Origin: Alphaproteobacteria bacterium | Lineage (GTDB): Bacteria > Pseudomonadota > Alphaproteobacteria > DSM-16000 > Inquilinaceae | DNA length: 64,000 nucleotides | Direction of reading: 5' to 3' | Assembly (NCBI GenBank): GCA_028281925.1 | Contig: JANQIX010000008.1 | Coordinates: 1 to 64,000, forward strand | Shown here: positions 31,870-40,524 of the stretch, piece after piece | Layout: every line of letters starts with the position of its first letter | How positions within the stretch are numbered: the stretch's first letter is position 1 | Notes under the pieces: model-generated | Seen by the model: the letters and a program-made list of their open reading frames with translations, nothing else | The model's database searches: none | Told to the model about the DNA's origin: nothing | Made by a program: the position numbers and the translations under genes

Positions 31870-34800
31870 ATGTGGTACCGGCTTACGGCCCTGATTGCGC
31901 TCGCCTGCCTGGCGGGGATGGTACGGCCCGCCACGGCGCAGGCGCAGGACGGCAGCCCCAACGTGGTCATGGTGCTGGACGCCTCCAACAGCATGTGGGG
32001 CCAGGTCGAGGGCGAGCACAAGATCGTCATCGCGCGCCAAGTGGTGGCCGAGCTGTTGGGCGACTGGGACCCGGGCGTGGAACTGGGCCTGGTGGCCTAC
32101 GGGCACCGGCGCGAAGGCGACTGCTCGGATATCGAGACGGTTATCCCGGTCGGCACTGTGGATCCGCAGGCATTCTCCCAACAGGTCGACGGCCTGCTGC
32201 CGCGTGGCCGAACGCCGCTGACGGCGGCCGTGCGCCATGCCGCGGAGCTGCTGCGCTATGACGATGAGCCCGCCACCGTGATCCTGCTGAGCGACGGGAT
32301 CGAGACCTGCAATGCCGACCCCTGCGCGCTCGGGGAAGAGCTGGAGCGCGCTGGCGTGAACTTCACGGCCCATGTCATCGGCTTCGACGTGGCCGCGCCG
32401 GAGGACCAGGCGCAGCTGCGCTGTCTTGCCGACAACACCGGCGGCGTGTTCCTGACGGCCGAGACGGCGGAAGAGCTGTCGCAGGCGATGGACACCGTGC
32501 GCGAGGCCACGGTTGAGCCTGTGACCGATGCCACCATTACGCTGCAGGCCATCGACGGTCCGGACGGCCCGGTGTTTTCGGATGGCGTGACGTGGCGGGT
32601 CACGACCGAGGCCGGTGCGCCCGTTTTCGACGCCACGGACACGGGCGCGGCGGAGGCGGTGCTGGAAGCGGGTCGCTATGTGGCCGGCGCCGAACGCGGC
32701 GATGCGTTCGGATCGACCGTGTTTGAGGTGACGGCAGGCGATCCGGCGACGCACCAGGTGGTGCTGACGATGCCTCTGCCCGAGGCCACGCTGGACGCAC
32801 CGCCGGAGGTGCCGGCCGGGTCCGGCATTCCGGTTGTCTGGACCGGGCCGGACGATGATGGCGACTACATCACCGTGGTACCCGCCGATGCGGATGCCGG
32901 CGCCTATCTTGATTACAGCTACACCCGCGACGGCAGCCCGCTCGAGGTGCTGGCCCCTGAGGAGCCCGGTGAGTACGAGCTGCGCTACATCTGGGACGAT
33001 TCCCGCGAGATCATCGCAAGCCGCCCGATCATCGTAACGGAGGTGCTGGCCACGCTGGAGGCGCCGCTGGAGGTGGTAGCGGGCTCCGACGTCAGGGTGG
33101 ACTGGACCGGACCGGACAACGATCTGGACTTCATCACGATCGTCGCGGCCGGCGCCGATGAGGGCACGCACGGCAACTACACCTACACGCGCGAGGGCAG
33201 CCCGCTGGATGTGGCGGCCCCGGACGAGCCGGGGGCCTATGAGATCCGGTATCTGACGGCCCAGACGCGGTCGACGCTGGCCAGCATTCCGCTGACCGTC
33301 TTGGAGGCCGGCGCGACATTGGAGGCGCCTGCAGAGGTTGTTGCCGGTGCCGATGTGCGGATCGACTGGACTGGGCCGGACAACGACCTTGATTTCATTA
33401 CGATCGTCGAGGCGGGCGCCGATGAGGGCACGCACGGCAACTACACCTACACGCGGGAAGGCAGCCCGCTGGATGTGGCGGCTCCGGACGAGGCCGGCGA
33501 CTACGAGATCCGCTACCTTACGGCCCAAACGCGAGCCACGCTGGCCAGCATCCCGCTGACGGTTGCGGAGGCCGGCGCGACGCTGGAGGCGCCGCTGGAG
33601 GTGGTGGCGGGGGCGGACGTACGGATCCACTGGACCGGTCCGGACAATGAACGCGACTTCATCACCATCGTCGAGACAGGGGCGGACGAGGGCACGCACG
33701 GTAACTACACCTACACGCGCGAGGGCAGCCCGCTGGATGTGCCGGCCCCGGACGAGCCGGGTGCCTATGAGATCCGTTATCTGACGGCTCAGACGCGGGC
33801 CACGCTGGCCAGCATCCCGCTGACGGTTGCGGAGGCCGGCGCGACGCTGGAGGCGCCGCTGGAGGTGGTGGCTGGTGCAGATGTCCGGATCGATTGGACC
33901 GGACCGGACAACGAGCGCGATTTCATCACGATCGTTGAGGCCGGAGCCGACGAGGGCGAGTTCGGCAACTACACCTACACGCGCGAAGGCAGCCCGCTGG
34001 ACGTGCCGGCCCCGGATGAGGCCGGCGACTACGAAATCCGGTATCTGACGGCACAAACGCGGGCAACGCTGGTGAGCCTTCCGCTGACGGTGACAGCGGC
34101 CGGTGCGACGCTCGAGGCACCGCAGGAGGTCGTGGCGGGCGCGGATGTCCGGATCGACTGGACCGGGCCGGATAACGAGCGCGATTTCATCACGATCGTG
34201 GAGGCTGACGCTGACGAGGGCGAATTCGCCAACTACACCTACACGCGGGAAGGAAGCCCGCTGGAGGTACCGGCTCCGGATGAAGCCGGCGACTACGAGA
34301 TCCGGTATCTGACGGCCCAGACCCGGGCAACGCTGGTGAGCCTTCCGCTGACGGTGATGGCGGCCGGGGCGACACTGGAGGCACCGCAGGAGGTCGTGGC
34401 GGGCGCGGAAGTCAGGATCGACTGGACCGGGCCGGATAACGAGCGCGATTTCATCACGATCGTGGAGGCTGGCGCCGACGAGGGCGAGTTCGGCAACTAC
34501 ACCTATACGCGCGAAGGAACCCCGCTGGAGGTGCTGGCGCCGGAGGAGGCCGGCGCTTTCGAGATCCGCTATCTGACGGCCCAGACTCGGGCGACGCTGA
34601 CAAGCCTCCCGCTGACGGTGACGGAGGCCACAGGGACGCTCGACGCGCCGCAAGAGGCAGTGGCCGGTGCCGATATCAGCGTGGTCTGGACCGGACCGAA
34701 CAACGACCGCGACTTCATCACCGTGGTCGAAGCCGGCGCCGATGAGGGTGAGTTCGCGGCCTACACCTATACGCGGGAGGGGAGCCCGCTGGAGGTGCGC

Positions 34801-35157
34801 GTGCCGGATGAGCCCGGCGCCTATGAAGTGCGGTACGTGACCGCGCAGACCCGCGCCACGCTGGTGAACCTGCCGATCACGGTGATCCCCGCGACGGCTA
34901 CTCTGCAGGCCCCCGAGGTGGTGATCGCCGGCGAGCTTTTCGACGTGACCTGGGAGGGGCCGGACAATCAGGGCGACGTGATCACGCTGGTTGAGGTCGG
35001 CGCGGATGAGGGCTCGGTCTTGTCCGGCTATACCATCACCAGGGGCGGCAATCCTGCCAGGGTGAGGGCACCGAACGAACCCGGGGACTACGAGCTGCGC
35101 TATGTGACGGGCCAGTCGCGCGCCACACTCGCGTCGATTCCCATCCGGGTGGAGTGA
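31870..35157 (+). CDS. exported VWA-domain protein with nine 88-residue tandem repeats
   Basis: 1095 residues from ATG 31870 behind GGGAGG. A signal peptide (LTALIALACLAGMV...ATAQAQ) is followed by a von Willebrand A domain (about 30-215) with an intact MIDAS motif DASNSMW and a later ILLSDGIETC. A beta-rich linker comes next, then nine repeats of about 88 residues from about 306 to the end. Each repeat has the form ATLEAP.EVVAGADVRIDW, TGPDN..DFITIV, YTYTREGSPL and YEIRYLTAQTRATLASIP, so an immunoglobulin-like fold is likely. Repeats are acidic. Probable metal-dependent adhesive or scaffolding protein in the periplasm or at the surface. No membrane anchor or sorting signal is seen. Confidence 0.9.
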   Translation: MWYRLTALIALACLAGMVRPATAQAQDGSPNVVMVLDASNSMWGQVEGEHKIVIARQVVAELLGDWDPGVELGLVAYGHRREGDCSDIETVIPVGTVDPQAFSQQVDGLLPRGRTPLTAAVRHAAELLRYDDEPATVILLSDGIETCNADPCALGEELERAGVNFTAHVIGFDVAAPEDQAQLRCLADNTGGVFLTAETAEELSQAMDTVREATVEPVTDATITLQAIDGPDGPVFSDGVTWRVTTEAGAPVFDATDTGAAEAVLEAGRYVAGAERGDAFGSTVFEVTAGDPATHQVVLTMPLPEATLDAPPEVPAGSGIPVVWTGPDDDGDYITVVPADADAGAYLDYSYTRDGSPLEVLAPEEPGEYELRYIWDDSREIIASRPIIVTEVLATLEAPLEVVAGSDVRVDWTGPDNDLDFITIVAAGADEGTHGNYTYTREGSPLDVAAPDEPGAYEIRYLTAQTRSTLASIPLTVLEAGATLEAPAEVVAGADVRIDWTGPDNDLDFITIVEAGADEGTHGNYTYTREGSPLDVAAPDEAGDYEIRYLTAQTRATLASIPLTVAEAGATLEAPLEVVAGADVRIHWTGPDNERDFITIVETGADEGTHGNYTYTREGSPLDVPAPDEPGAYEIRYLTAQTRATLASIPLTVAEAGATLEAPLEVVAGADVRIDWTGPDNERDFITIVEAGADEGEFGNYTYTREGSPLDVPAPDEAGDYEIRYLTAQTRATLVSLPLTVTAAGATLEAPQEVVAGADVRIDWTGPDNERDFITIVEADADEGEFANYTYTREGSPLEVPAPDEAGDYEIRYLTAQTRATLVSLPLTVMAAGATLEAPQEVVAGAEVRIDWTGPDNERDFITIVEAGADEGEFGNYTYTREGTPLEVLAPEEAGAFEIRYLTAQTRATLTSLPLTVTEATGTLDAPQEAVAGADISVVWTGPNNDRDFITVVEAGADEGEFAAYTYTREGSPLEVRVPDEPGAYEVRYVTAQTRATLVNLPITVIPATATLQAPEVVIAGELFDVTWEGPDNQGDVITLVEVGADEGSVLSGYTITRGGNPARVRAPNEPGDYELRYVTGQSRATLASIPIRVE
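32785..35154 (+). repeat. nine tandem 264-bp repeats within the VWA gene
   Basis: Copies start at 32785, 33049, 33313 and onward in 264-bp steps (88 codons). Copies 2 to 7 are highly similar at the DNA level; copies 1, 8 and 9 have diverged. This gradient is typical of an array growing by unequal crossing-over in its centre, so length variation between strains is expected. Confidence 0.95.
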
Positions 35158-35401
35158 CCGGCCCCCGCTCGCAGGCCCAGGAACGCCACCGCGTCATGCG
35201 TTGACGCGTCGCGGCTGTTGCGCAATGCCGGCTGGGTCTGGCGTTTGTGCGCGCTATCGAAACCGGTTCCAGCCGGATAACGGTCATCGGCCGAAGATGC
35301 CGCGTTGACCGGCATAGTGTGCTGTGGCCTTTCAGCGCCTGGCTTCACGTCGTTCGCTATCCCTTGCCCGGCGCCAGCCGGCAACCGTGGAGGGTGACGG
35401 C

Positions 35402-36256
35402 ATGTTCGGACTGAATCGTCATGCGTGCCGCGGTCGCACGCCTATGCGTTTGGTGACAGTGGCAGGGCTGCTGGCCCTGGGTGCTGCTGCGACTGTCGCG
35501 CCGGCAGCGGCCGAGGGCCCGCCCTTGGACCTTGAAGGATATCGGCTGACCTTCGCCGAAGAATTCGACGAACTGCCTGATGTATCGCCCTGGGGCCCGG
35601 GGACCCGATGGATTGCCCATACACCCTGGGCAGGGGACTTTGGCGATGCTCGGTTCGTCGATCCGCGCCCAGGCTTTCCTTTCACCATTGAAGACGGCGT
35701 GCTGGTCATTACGGCGGCGCGAACACTGGAGGGCAGATGGGAGTCGGGCCTGCTGGCCTCTGCCGACCCTCAGAACCAGGGATTCTTGCAGACCTACGGT
35801 TACTTCGAGGCGCGTATGCGGCTGCCGCCCGGACCCGGCGTCTGGCCGGCCTTCTGGCTGATGGGCCGGTCAGACGACCGCAGCTTCGCAGCAGAGATCG
35901 ATGTGCTGGAGTATCTCGGTCAGTTCCCGGGCGGGTACGGCACCTATGTCCACACTTGGTACAATGACGGCGAGCGCGAGCATGAAGTGATCTCCGAGCG
36001 TCATCGCCCGGACGCGGACCTGACCGGTGCCTTCCACACCTACGGCGTTCTGGTCGACGAGACGGACATCACGTTCTACTTCAACCGCCAGCCGATCTGG
36101 CAGACGCCGACACCGGAAGCGCATCGCATCCCGAAGATGGTCCTGGTCAACCTCGCGCTTGGCAGCGGCTACCCCATCGACGAGACCTTCGATCCGTCGC
36201 ACCTCTATGTCGACTACATTCGCGTCTATGAAGAGTGTCCGTCAGGCGGGTGCTGA
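35402..36256 (+). CDS. secreted glycoside hydrolase family 16 enzyme
   Basis: 284 residues from ATG 35402 behind GGAGGG. A signal peptide is present (VTVAGLLALGAAATVAPAAAEG, possibly read from the internal Met). The GH16 signature EIDVLEYLG carries the catalytic ExDxxE pair. YGYFEARMRLPPGPGVWPAFW and HTYGVLVDETDITFYFN are family hallmarks. Such enzymes cleave beta-1,3 or mixed-linkage glucans, agar or succinoglycan-type polysaccharides; the exact glycan is not evident. It follows the VWA gene by 244 bp on the same strand. Two C-terminal cysteines (ECPSGGC) could form a disulfide. Confidence 0.92.
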   Translation: MFGLNRHACRGRTPMRLVTVAGLLALGAAATVAPAAAEGPPLDLEGYRLTFAEEFDELPDVSPWGPGTRWIAHTPWAGDFGDARFVDPRPGFPFTIEDGVLVITAARTLEGRWESGLLASADPQNQGFLQTYGYFEARMRLPPGPGVWPAFWLMGRSDDRSFAAEIDVLEYLGQFPGGYGTYVHTWYNDGEREHEVISERHRPDADLTGAFHTYGVLVDETDITFYFNRQPIWQTPTPEAHRIPKMVLVNLALGSGYPIDETFDPSHLYVDYIRVYEECPSGGC

Positions 36257-36411
36257 GCGACGGCAAGGGACCGGATCAGACGCCTTTCCGACGCGTCCCT
36301 CTGTTCTCCCGATGTTGCCCAGCGAGATGCGAGGCCGGCCACCCTTTGTCAGGTGACCGGCCCCCATTCTCGGATGCGGGGCGGCGGACCGCGACGGAGA
36401 CGATGAACCTA

Positions 36412-37473
36412 TGCCAACCGGCATTGATCAGAACTCATGAGCCCATTGGCGATGTCCGATGGACATGATCTTCCAGGGGTGATCGATGAGCTTGTTCCAG
36501 GCGTCGCAGCAGTGGGCGAGGGTATCGTCGTAGGCCTCGAAGACGCGGTTGGACAACCAGTTGTCGCGCAGGAACTGCCAGACTTTTCGACCGGGTTGAG
36601 CTCGGGCGCCCGCGGCGGCAAGTAGAAGAGCGTGATATTGTCGGGGATCGTCAGGGCGCCGGAGAGGTGCCAACCGGCCTGATCCCGAAGGATCACCGCA
36701 TGGGCGCCGGGCGCCACCTGGGTGGCGATCTCGTGGAGATGCCATTGCATCGCCTGGGTGTTGCAGCGGGGTAGGACGAGGCCTGCGCCGACGCCGCGCT
36801 CAGGGCAGATGGCGCCGAAGAGATAGGCCGATCTGGTGCGCTGGTCATGCGGCGCCCGGGGACGGGTGCCGCGCCGGGCCCAGCGGCGGGTGATCTTGTT
36901 CTTCTGGCCGACCCGCGCCTCATCCTGCCACCACAGCTCTATTGGGGGTGTCCGCCGGGAGCGTGGCGCGGATCGCCGCCAGCTCGGCCGGGAGGCTTCT
37001 TTATAATCCTCAAGCGCCAGCTCGTTCTGGGCATGGTGTCGGGGACGCGCGGAGAGCTTGCGGAACCCCAGCGCCTTGAGCTCGCGCCCCACCGTGGTCT
37101 GGTCGAGCGAGACGCCGAACTCCTCGAAGAGCCAGCGCACCACGCCGTCGACCGCCGGTATCGATCCGCTCTCCACCCTCTGCACCAGAGCCTGGCGCTG
37201 GCTGTCGGTGAGCTTTGGCCGCTTGCCCGGCGCCTTGCCGTCGATCAGCCCCGCCGGCCACCGTCATAGATCATCGCCAGCGCCAGCAGCCGCCGCGTCC
37301 GGTTGGCATCGTTGGACGCCTTCGCCAACCGGCGCAGCGTCGGACCATCATGATCGTCGCGAAGCGGGATCGCGGAAGCCATGGCAAACACTCCATCGTT
37401 TGCCATGGTGAATTGTGTCTGGCCTCCCTTGGGAATCCTCCACCTGAGAGTCTCACTCAACGCCGATTGGTGT
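36412..37473 (-). mobile_element. IS630-family insertion element, decayed
   Basis: About 1.06 kb flanked by TA dinucleotides (36410-36411 and 37474-37475), the IS630/Tc1 target duplication. The ends are imperfect inverted repeats: CCAACCGGCATTGATCAGAAC from the left, CCAATCGGCGTTGAGTGAGAC read inward from the right. The single transposase gene inside is broken. The right end lies only 9 bp from the stop codon of the membrane protein gene at 37485. Confidence 0.85.
36428..37382 (-). pseudogene. IS630-family transposase, deleted and frameshifted
   Basis: The N-terminus (MASAIPLRDDHDGPTLRRLA...LLALAMIYDGG) is joined near 37262 directly to LIDGKAPGKRPKLTD, out of frame. The roughly 36-residue helix-turn-helix segment usual at this place is missing. 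The DDE core follows (ELWWQDEARVGQKN with the first Asp, HAVILRDQAGWH with the second). A second frameshift near 36600 moves the PELNPVE region (the Glu) and the C-terminus (WQFLRDNWLSNRVFEAYDD to HRQWAHEF) into another frame. It is therefore not expected to make active transposase. Confidence 0.88.
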
Positions 37474-37484
37474 TAGGGATCGAA

Positions 37485-38330
37485 TCAGTTTAAGCCGATA
37501 TCAGATGGCGATAGGAATGCCGCGGCGAGGACGGCCCCGAGCAAGACCAAAGAGATAAGAATGAATACGGACGTGCAAACACATACTGCAATGTTGCGAT
37601 TTTTCCTGCGACGCGTTGTGTCAGCACGAGTTTCCTGCTGCACTTGTTGCGGAGATATTTTCTTACCGGCGTCAATATCTGCAGGTCTAGCCTCCCCCAA
37701 GTCGGCTCTTGTCTTCACCAGTCCTGGGCCTGGACAGCGCTTTACAAAGTCCAAATAATCCTTCACACGCTTCTGATCGGCTCTTAAGATCAAGTAGACA
37801 AGACAAAAGCAGATAAAGATAGGAAGCCCGAGCATGAAAATATGTAGCCAATCGCTTGCGATCAGCCATTCAAGCATTCTGTTGTCTGGCAAAATCTCTA
37901 TGAGTTCTGCAATATAGTATAGACTCGTCAAAGCAGAGAAAAATATGAACGCATATAATTGATAGCGCAAACTGTTCATAAGTTTTATTCTTGGGTGCGT
38001 GCCCAGATAGGGATTGAGCACCGATTTATCCTCACTCGTGCAATAGATCGCCTCTACATTCGCCAAGAATGCGATTGCTCTTACCGACCAGAAATTGGCA
38101 TCGATGATGTGCAGCATTCCCCATCCGAATACAATGAGCGCGATGGAGACCGCAATCGGCAAAGGCAAATGTCCTTGCTCACCGAGACTGATGGCTGCGA
38201 CCGCACCGGCGATCATAGCGATGGATTGCCAACCGCTCTTGAGATGACGATCAAGATCCATTGTCGCCATATTGTAATATGCCAACAGAAACTCGTGCCG
38301 TTCCCTCTTGATATCTGTCCCGTTGGACAT
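37485..38330 (-). CDS. multi-pass membrane protein, unknown (low-GC gene)
   Basis: 281 residues from ATG 38330 with GAAGGG upstream. Hydrophobic segments: SIAMIAGAVAAISLG, IAVSIALIVFGWGMLHII, YAFIFFSALTSLYYIAELI, LHIFMLGLPIFICFCLVYLIL, and a C-terminal CVCTSVFILISLVLLGAVLAAAF, so about five helices, with a charged cytoplasmic loop before the last. Base composition is clearly more AT-rich than the surroundings, suggesting transfer. The layout recalls membrane effectors in defence loci, but I cannot assign a family. Divergent from the pair at 38358/39062. Confidence 0.7.
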   Translation of the reverse strand: MSNGTDIKRERHEFLLAYYNMATMDLDRHLKSGWQSIAMIAGAVAAISLGEQGHLPLPIAVSIALIVFGWGMLHIIDANFWSVRAIAFLANVEAIYCTSEDKSVLNPYLGTHPRIKLMNSLRYQLYAFIFFSALTSLYYIAELIEILPDNRMLEWLIASDWLHIFMLGLPIFICFCLVYLILRADQKRVKDYLDFVKRCPGPGLVKTRADLGEARPADIDAGKKISPQQVQQETRADTTRRRKNRNIAVCVCTSVFILISLVLLGAVLAAAFLSPSDIGLN

Positions 38331-38357
38331 CGAATTTGCCCTTCACAAACCTTGCAT

Positions 38358-39071
38358 ATGTTCAACTGGTTTTATAGCATGCTGCGATCGATTTACAATC
38401 TCCAGCAAGATATGCTCAAGTTTGTTTCTCACAGCTACACTGTGCAGAAGTTGGCGAAGGAGTATGGCTGGTTGCCCGGCGCCAGATACACGAATCTTAG
38501 GGACGTGAAGAAACTGGATCGACTGGGTTTTCTCGATATCGACTGGAAGAGCTACAATTTTGATGCCCATCTGCGCGCGGTAAAATCAACCCAACCTCTA
38601 ATGACTGTTGCTCAAGACGTTCTCGTCATTGAAGATCTTGAAAACATTCTCGAGCAGGCTTGGCAGCTGCGAGAGCACGCGTCCCATGTGATCGTCGTTC
38701 CGAAGGATCCGCGGATGGAATCGCGGCTCAGCGAGCTTATTCCCGATGAATTCATCCTTGGCTACAGTGTTCCTACCCGCTACGGCGGAACGACGATCCG
38801 CCCGAGTGCTTTCCGCGGCCCGGTCCATCTGCTTGGGGGTCGGCCGGATGTCCAGCGCAGGCTGGCGAATGAACTGCCCGTATGCAGCATCGACGGGAAC
38901 CGGTTCACGGTCGATGCGGCCTACGGAGACTACTTCAACGGCTCCCGCTTCGTGCCCCATCCAGAAGGGGGATATGAACGTTGCCTGAGGGCGTCTTTTG
39001 AAAGCATCAATGAGCTTTGGGCAGACTATGACAGACATCCGGCAATTGGAACCTGCGCGTCATGCCCCTAG
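38358..39071 (+). CDS. DUF6610-like protein (possible TGT/DpdA-related fold)
   Basis: 237 residues from ATG 38358 (no strong ribosome site; ATG 38379 is an alternative). The N-terminal third is helical. The C-terminal part has conserved-looking blocks: HVIVVPKDPRM, ILGYSVPTRYGGT, GPVHLLGGRPDVQRRL, SIDGNRF and a final GGYERC. From memory these define DUF6610, and the VHLLGG-P-Q arrangement resembles the last strands of queuine tRNA-guanine transglycosylase-like barrels such as DpdA; both points need checking. It overlaps the next gene by 10 bp, so the two proteins probably work together. A YhhQ-type deazaguanine precursor transporter lies just downstream, convergent. Confidence 0.6.
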   Translation: MFNWFYSMLRSIYNLQQDMLKFVSHSYTVQKLAKEYGWLPGARYTNLRDVKKLDRLGFLDIDWKSYNFDAHLRAVKSTQPLMTVAQDVLVIEDLENILEQAWQLREHASHVIVVPKDPRMESRLSELIPDEFILGYSVPTRYGGTTIRPSAFRGPVHLLGGRPDVQRRLANELPVCSIDGNRFTVDAAYGDYFNGSRFVPHPEGGYERCLRASFESINELWADYDRHPAIGTCASCP

Positions 39072-39694
39072 TCGACAGTATTGACAAGATAATCACAAAC
39101 TATGTCAGCGCAGCCGCCAGTGAACCATTCACGTACCGATCACGGAGCTTCACCCCGGCCCGCCTGCTCGTCTCTCCTTTGTTGTTGAGATCGTTCGAAT
39201 GTCAGCCTGCATGCGGCGGATGCTGCCCGAGGTTCTCGCTGGACTACCTTCCGGATGAGCCGATGCCGGCCGGCGCGGCACCGCGGTGTGTCGAAGTCAA
39301 CAGTGTGGCCAAGACTGTCCATTCAGATTTGCAGGACGATCACAGCGACCGTTTCTGCCGGCATCTGAATAAGGAAACCGGAAGGTGTCGCATTCATGCC
39401 CTTCGGCCGTTTTCCTGCGATTTTGAGCTGATCCGCTTCACCCACCGCAGAGACGGCGTCGTCCTGAACCAGAAGATGTACGGACGCGGCTGGGCGATGA
39501 CGAGAGTCGATGGCGGGAAAGGGGCGACATGCCGTCTGGGTCCGCCAGGATCGGGCGCACGCCGTGAGGTGATCCGGAAGCTTCAGCGTCTTGGTCGGTG
39601 GTGCGAATACTTCGGCGTTTCCTCTCGCGTGCCTGTCATCATCGACTGGATAGAGACGTCGGATTTGCGCAGACCGCTGCGATTCAGGCCTTGA
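39062..39694 (+). CDS. YkgJ-like cysteine-cluster protein
   Basis: 210 residues from ATG 39062. The cluster CQPACGGCCPRFSLDYLP is followed by CRHLNKETGRCRIH and RPFSCDFELIRF. This is the zinc- or iron-sulfur-binding CxxxCxxCC...C..C..C arrangement of YkgJ/CxxCxxCC proteins. Members of this group have been linked to modification reactions but many are uncharacterised. The 10-bp overlap with the DUF6610-like gene implies coupled translation and a shared function. The C-terminal part is basic (RREVIRKLQRLGRW), compatible with nucleic-acid contact. Confidence 0.75.
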   Translation: MPLVDSIDKIITNYVSAAASEPFTYRSRSFTPARLLVSPLLLRSFECQPACGGCCPRFSLDYLPDEPMPAGAAPRCVEVNSVAKTVHSDLQDDHSDRFCRHLNKETGRCRIHALRPFSCDFELIRFTHRRDGVVLNQKMYGRGWAMTRVDGGKGATCRLGPPGSGARREVIRKLQRLGRWCEYFGVSSRVPVIIDWIETSDLRRPLRFRP

Positions 39695-39720
39695 TGTCGT
39701 CCCCAGCCCACACAGCGCGC

Positions 39721-40248
39721 CTATGATGCCGACTGCTGTTGCCAAGTGGGGAACCTTGCGCGCAGCTGGCGGAAGATGATGGTGCTCATGGACACGGTAA
39801 CCGCTTTGGCGCCCAGGTCGCCGATGGCCCAAGTCACCCAAGGAAGGCCGGTCCCGTAGAACGCCAGCGAGAAGAAGAAGATCGTGTCGATGGTGGAACC
39901 GGCGGACGACGACAGAAGGGGCGGAATCCACCAGCGCCGTCGCCTAAGGCGATGAAACACCCAGACATCGATGCACTGGGCCATCAGAAAGGCCGTCGCC
40001 GAAGCGACTGCGATCCGTGGGGTTGCCAGGTAAGCCGACAGCGCGCATCCGACGAAGAACCCCAGAAACACCAGCTGATAAGCTCGGCGCGGGCCGTAGG
40101 AGAAGTTGGTCAGATCGATGATCAGGAATGTCAGAGGATACGTGAAGGCGCCAAGGGTGACCCAGTCGTTGAGGGGATACTGGACCGCAACATTGGAGAG
40201 AATCACGACGAAGACGATGCCTGCAGCCAGGGCAACGGATCGCGGCAT
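39721..40248 (-). CDS. yhhQ: queuosine-precursor transporter (YhhQ/VUT family)
   Basis: 175 residues from ATG 40248, which follows GGGAGAG; an ATG at 40260 is also in frame. There are about six membrane helices. Family signatures are SNVAVQYPLNDWVTLGAFTYPLTFLIIDLTN, FSYGPRRAYQLVFLGF, and VASATAFLMAQCIDVWVFHRLR. Proteins of this family import 7-deazaguanine precursors (preQ0/preQ1 or queuine) for tRNA queuosine. It converges on the cysteine-cluster gene with a 26-bp gap. This may be a housekeeping salvage gene or may serve a DNA or RNA modification function of its neighbours. Confidence 0.88.
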   Translation of the reverse strand: MPRSVALAAGIVFVVILSNVAVQYPLNDWVTLGAFTYPLTFLIIDLTNFSYGPRRAYQLVFLGFFVGCALSAYLATPRIAVASATAFLMAQCIDVWVFHRLRRRRWWIPPLLSSSAGSTIDTIFFFSLAFYGTGLPWVTWAIGDLGAKAVTVSMSTIIFRQLRARFPTWQQQSAS

Positions 40249-40524
40249 CGTCTCTCCCATCGCTTGCAGGGCTGGATTACGAAGGACTGCTCAGGGGACC
40301 TGATCCGCGCATCGTATCACAGGATCTGCAGCGCCCCTCATGCGCCATTCGTCTTCGGGTGAGAGACTGTTTCTGGCGACCGCTGCGTTAGCGCAGCCGC
40401 GTTCAGCGCTGCCCGTGGCATGGCGACGCCAGGGGACACCAACGTTCCCCGGTCCGGCTGCGCATCACCAGCTGCAGCAGCCCAGACGACCCGGCGCGGG
40501 CGAGCCGCGCCGGGTTGGCCGCTC

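Noticed and set aside
31714-34653. Very long open frame on the minus strand opposite the VWA repeat gene
   Set aside because: It is a by-product of the GC-rich 264-bp repeats. Its product is Arg/His-rich and repetitive, with no start context, while the plus-strand gene has a signal peptide, a VWA domain and a ribosome site.
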